Assembly (NCBI GenBank): GCA_015233145.1
Contig: JADFYI010000011.1
Coordinates: 1,865 to 39,927 of the forward strand
Source of the DNA: Candidatus Omnitrophota bacterium
GTDB taxonomy: Bacteria; Omnitrophota; Gorgyraeia; Zapsychrales; Fredricksoniimonadaceae
Direction of reading: 5' to 3'
Length of the DNA: 38,063 nt
The notes under the pieces are model-generated. The model did no database searches. It saw only the letters and a program-made list of their open reading frames with translations, and was not told the DNA's origin. Each line of letters starts with the position of its first letter. Position 1 is the stretch's first letter. The position numbers were made by a program, and so were the translations under genes. Of this stretch, positions 37,318 through 38,063 are shown piece by piece.

Positions 37318-38063
37318 ATGAAAGTCCTTTTTCTGGGTGATATTGTCGGCGCGCCTGGGCGTGAAGTGGTGCAGAGGCTGGTTCCTGCCATGAAGCGCTC
37401 AGGCGAGGTTGATTTTGTGATCGCGGATGCTGAAAATGCCGCGGCTGGTTCCGGGATTGTGGAGCGTAACGCCCAGGAACTTTTTCATAACGGCGTTGAT
37501 GTGATAACGCTGGGTGACCATGTGTGGGACCGCCGGGAAGTTTATCCTTATTTAAATGAATCCGAGCGCGTTTTAAGGCCTGCCAATTTTGTCAAGGAGG
37601 CGCCTGGCCGCGGGACGTGCTGTGTGGAAATGCCGAACGGCGTTAAAATCGGCGTTGTTTCGCTTTTGGGCCGCACGTTCATGAAGATGGCCTCAAATTG
37701 CCCTTTTCGCACACTGGACGACATTTTGACAGAGCTGTCCAAGGAGACGAAAATTATTTTTATCGATTTTCATGCGGAAACAACGAGCGAAAAAGTGACC
37801 ATGGGATGGTATGCCGACGGCCGCGTAACCGCGGTGTGCGGAACGCATACGCATATCCAGACCGCGGATGAGAAAATTCTCCCCAAGGGAACCGCGTTTA
37901 TCACTGACCTGGGGATGACAGGCCCGTATGATTCTGTGATCGGGCAAAAGAAAGAGCTTATCATTGAACGTTTCTTGATGGGAATGCCCACCAAGTTTGA
38001 AGTCGCTGAAACTCCCGCGACTATGTGCGGGGTCATTATTGATGTGGATGAAAAAACGGGGCG
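37318..38063 (+). CDS. ymdB: YmdB-family metallophosphoesterase (truncated by window end)
   Basis: The 248 residues visible belong to the TIGR00282/YmdB family of calcineurin-like phosphoesterases, known in Bacillus as a 2',3'-cyclic nucleotide phosphodiesterase that affects biofilm and RNase Y-linked regulation. Metal-binding motifs are seen: FLGDIVGAPGR (Asp), ADAENAAAGSGI (Glu-Asn), TLGDHVWD (Asp-His), IDFHAETTSEK (His) and VCGTHTHIQTAD (His-x-His). The family usually has about 260-270 residues, so only the last few are missing. AAGGAG ends just before the ATG, eight bases after the rny stop. Confidence 0.94.
   Translation, partial: MKVLFLGDIVGAPGREVVQRLVPAMKRSGEVDFVIADAENAAAGSGIVERNAQELFHNGVDVITLGDHVWDRREVYPYLNESERVLRPANFVKEAPGRGTCCVEMPNGVKIGVVSLLGRTFMKMASNCPFRTLDDILTELSKETKIIFIDFHAETTSEKVTMGWYADGRVTAVCGTHTHIQTADEKILPKGTAFITDLGMTGPYDSVIGQKKELIIERFLMGMPTKFEVAETPATMCGVIIDVDEKTG

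Overview
The window reads as a chromosomal segment of an uncultivated Gram-negative bacterium, most likely Candidatus Omnitrophota (OP3) or a close relative of the PVC superphylum. This is an inference: the housekeeping genes are ordinary bacterial ones, while the very large secreted proteins with a shared N-terminal region and a GGID[LM] C-terminal region are of a kind I associate with Omnitrophota. Every gene I can support lies on the + strand. I see no transposase, integrase, CRISPR array or phage gene.

Layout. (1) 19-815: rpoZ and a stand-alone coaC. (2) 824-1910: tRNA-Cys(GCA), tRNA-Leu(UAA) and tRNA-Val(GAC), each embedded in dense palindromic DNA. (3) 2013-4930: the classical translation cluster thrS-infC-rpmI-rplT; infC starts with AUU. 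(4) 5016-5521: a small lipoprotein gene and a probable small RNA with its own promoter and terminator. (5) 5541-5800: more copies of the structured repeats seen around the tRNAs. (6) 5924-15943: a 10-kb gene for a secreted 3339-residue multidomain protein, inserted between rplT and pheS, which are usually neighbours. (7) 16025-19070: pheS-pheT. (8) 19067-19424: a repeat-rich gap with a possible structured RNA. (9) 19435-20742: rarA. (10) 20821-25001: an envelope cluster (YfhO-like membrane protein, TPR protein, GT9 glycosyltransferase). (11) 25132-34918: two more large secreted proteins of the same family as (6), the second split by a frameshift at a run of nine A. (12) 35096-38063: 5-formyl-THF cyclo-ligase, RNase Y and YmdB (cut by the window end).

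The most unusual material is of two kinds. First, three large secreted proteins share a signal peptide, an N-terminal region of about 340 residues and a C-terminal GGID[LM] region of about 60 residues, but carry unrelated cargo: methyltransferase-like modules, a PPDK-like phosphotransferase fragment, helical repeats, an internal lipobox, and tandem beta-blade repeats. A short motif, D-x-A-[MQ], occurs about 20 times in them, mostly at module junctions. It could be a linker or a processing signal. Second, the tRNA genes are flanked by several families of hairpins whose stems vary with compensating changes while loops stay constant. These include inverted copies of each tRNA's own 3' end and perfect 28-bp palindromes ending at the first base of two of the tRNAs.

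How the genes fit together: the core genes supply transcription, translation, CoA and folate metabolism and RNA turnover. The lipoprotein, the 20.8-25.0 kb cluster and the large secreted proteins point to a substantial investment in the cell envelope or in contact with other cells.
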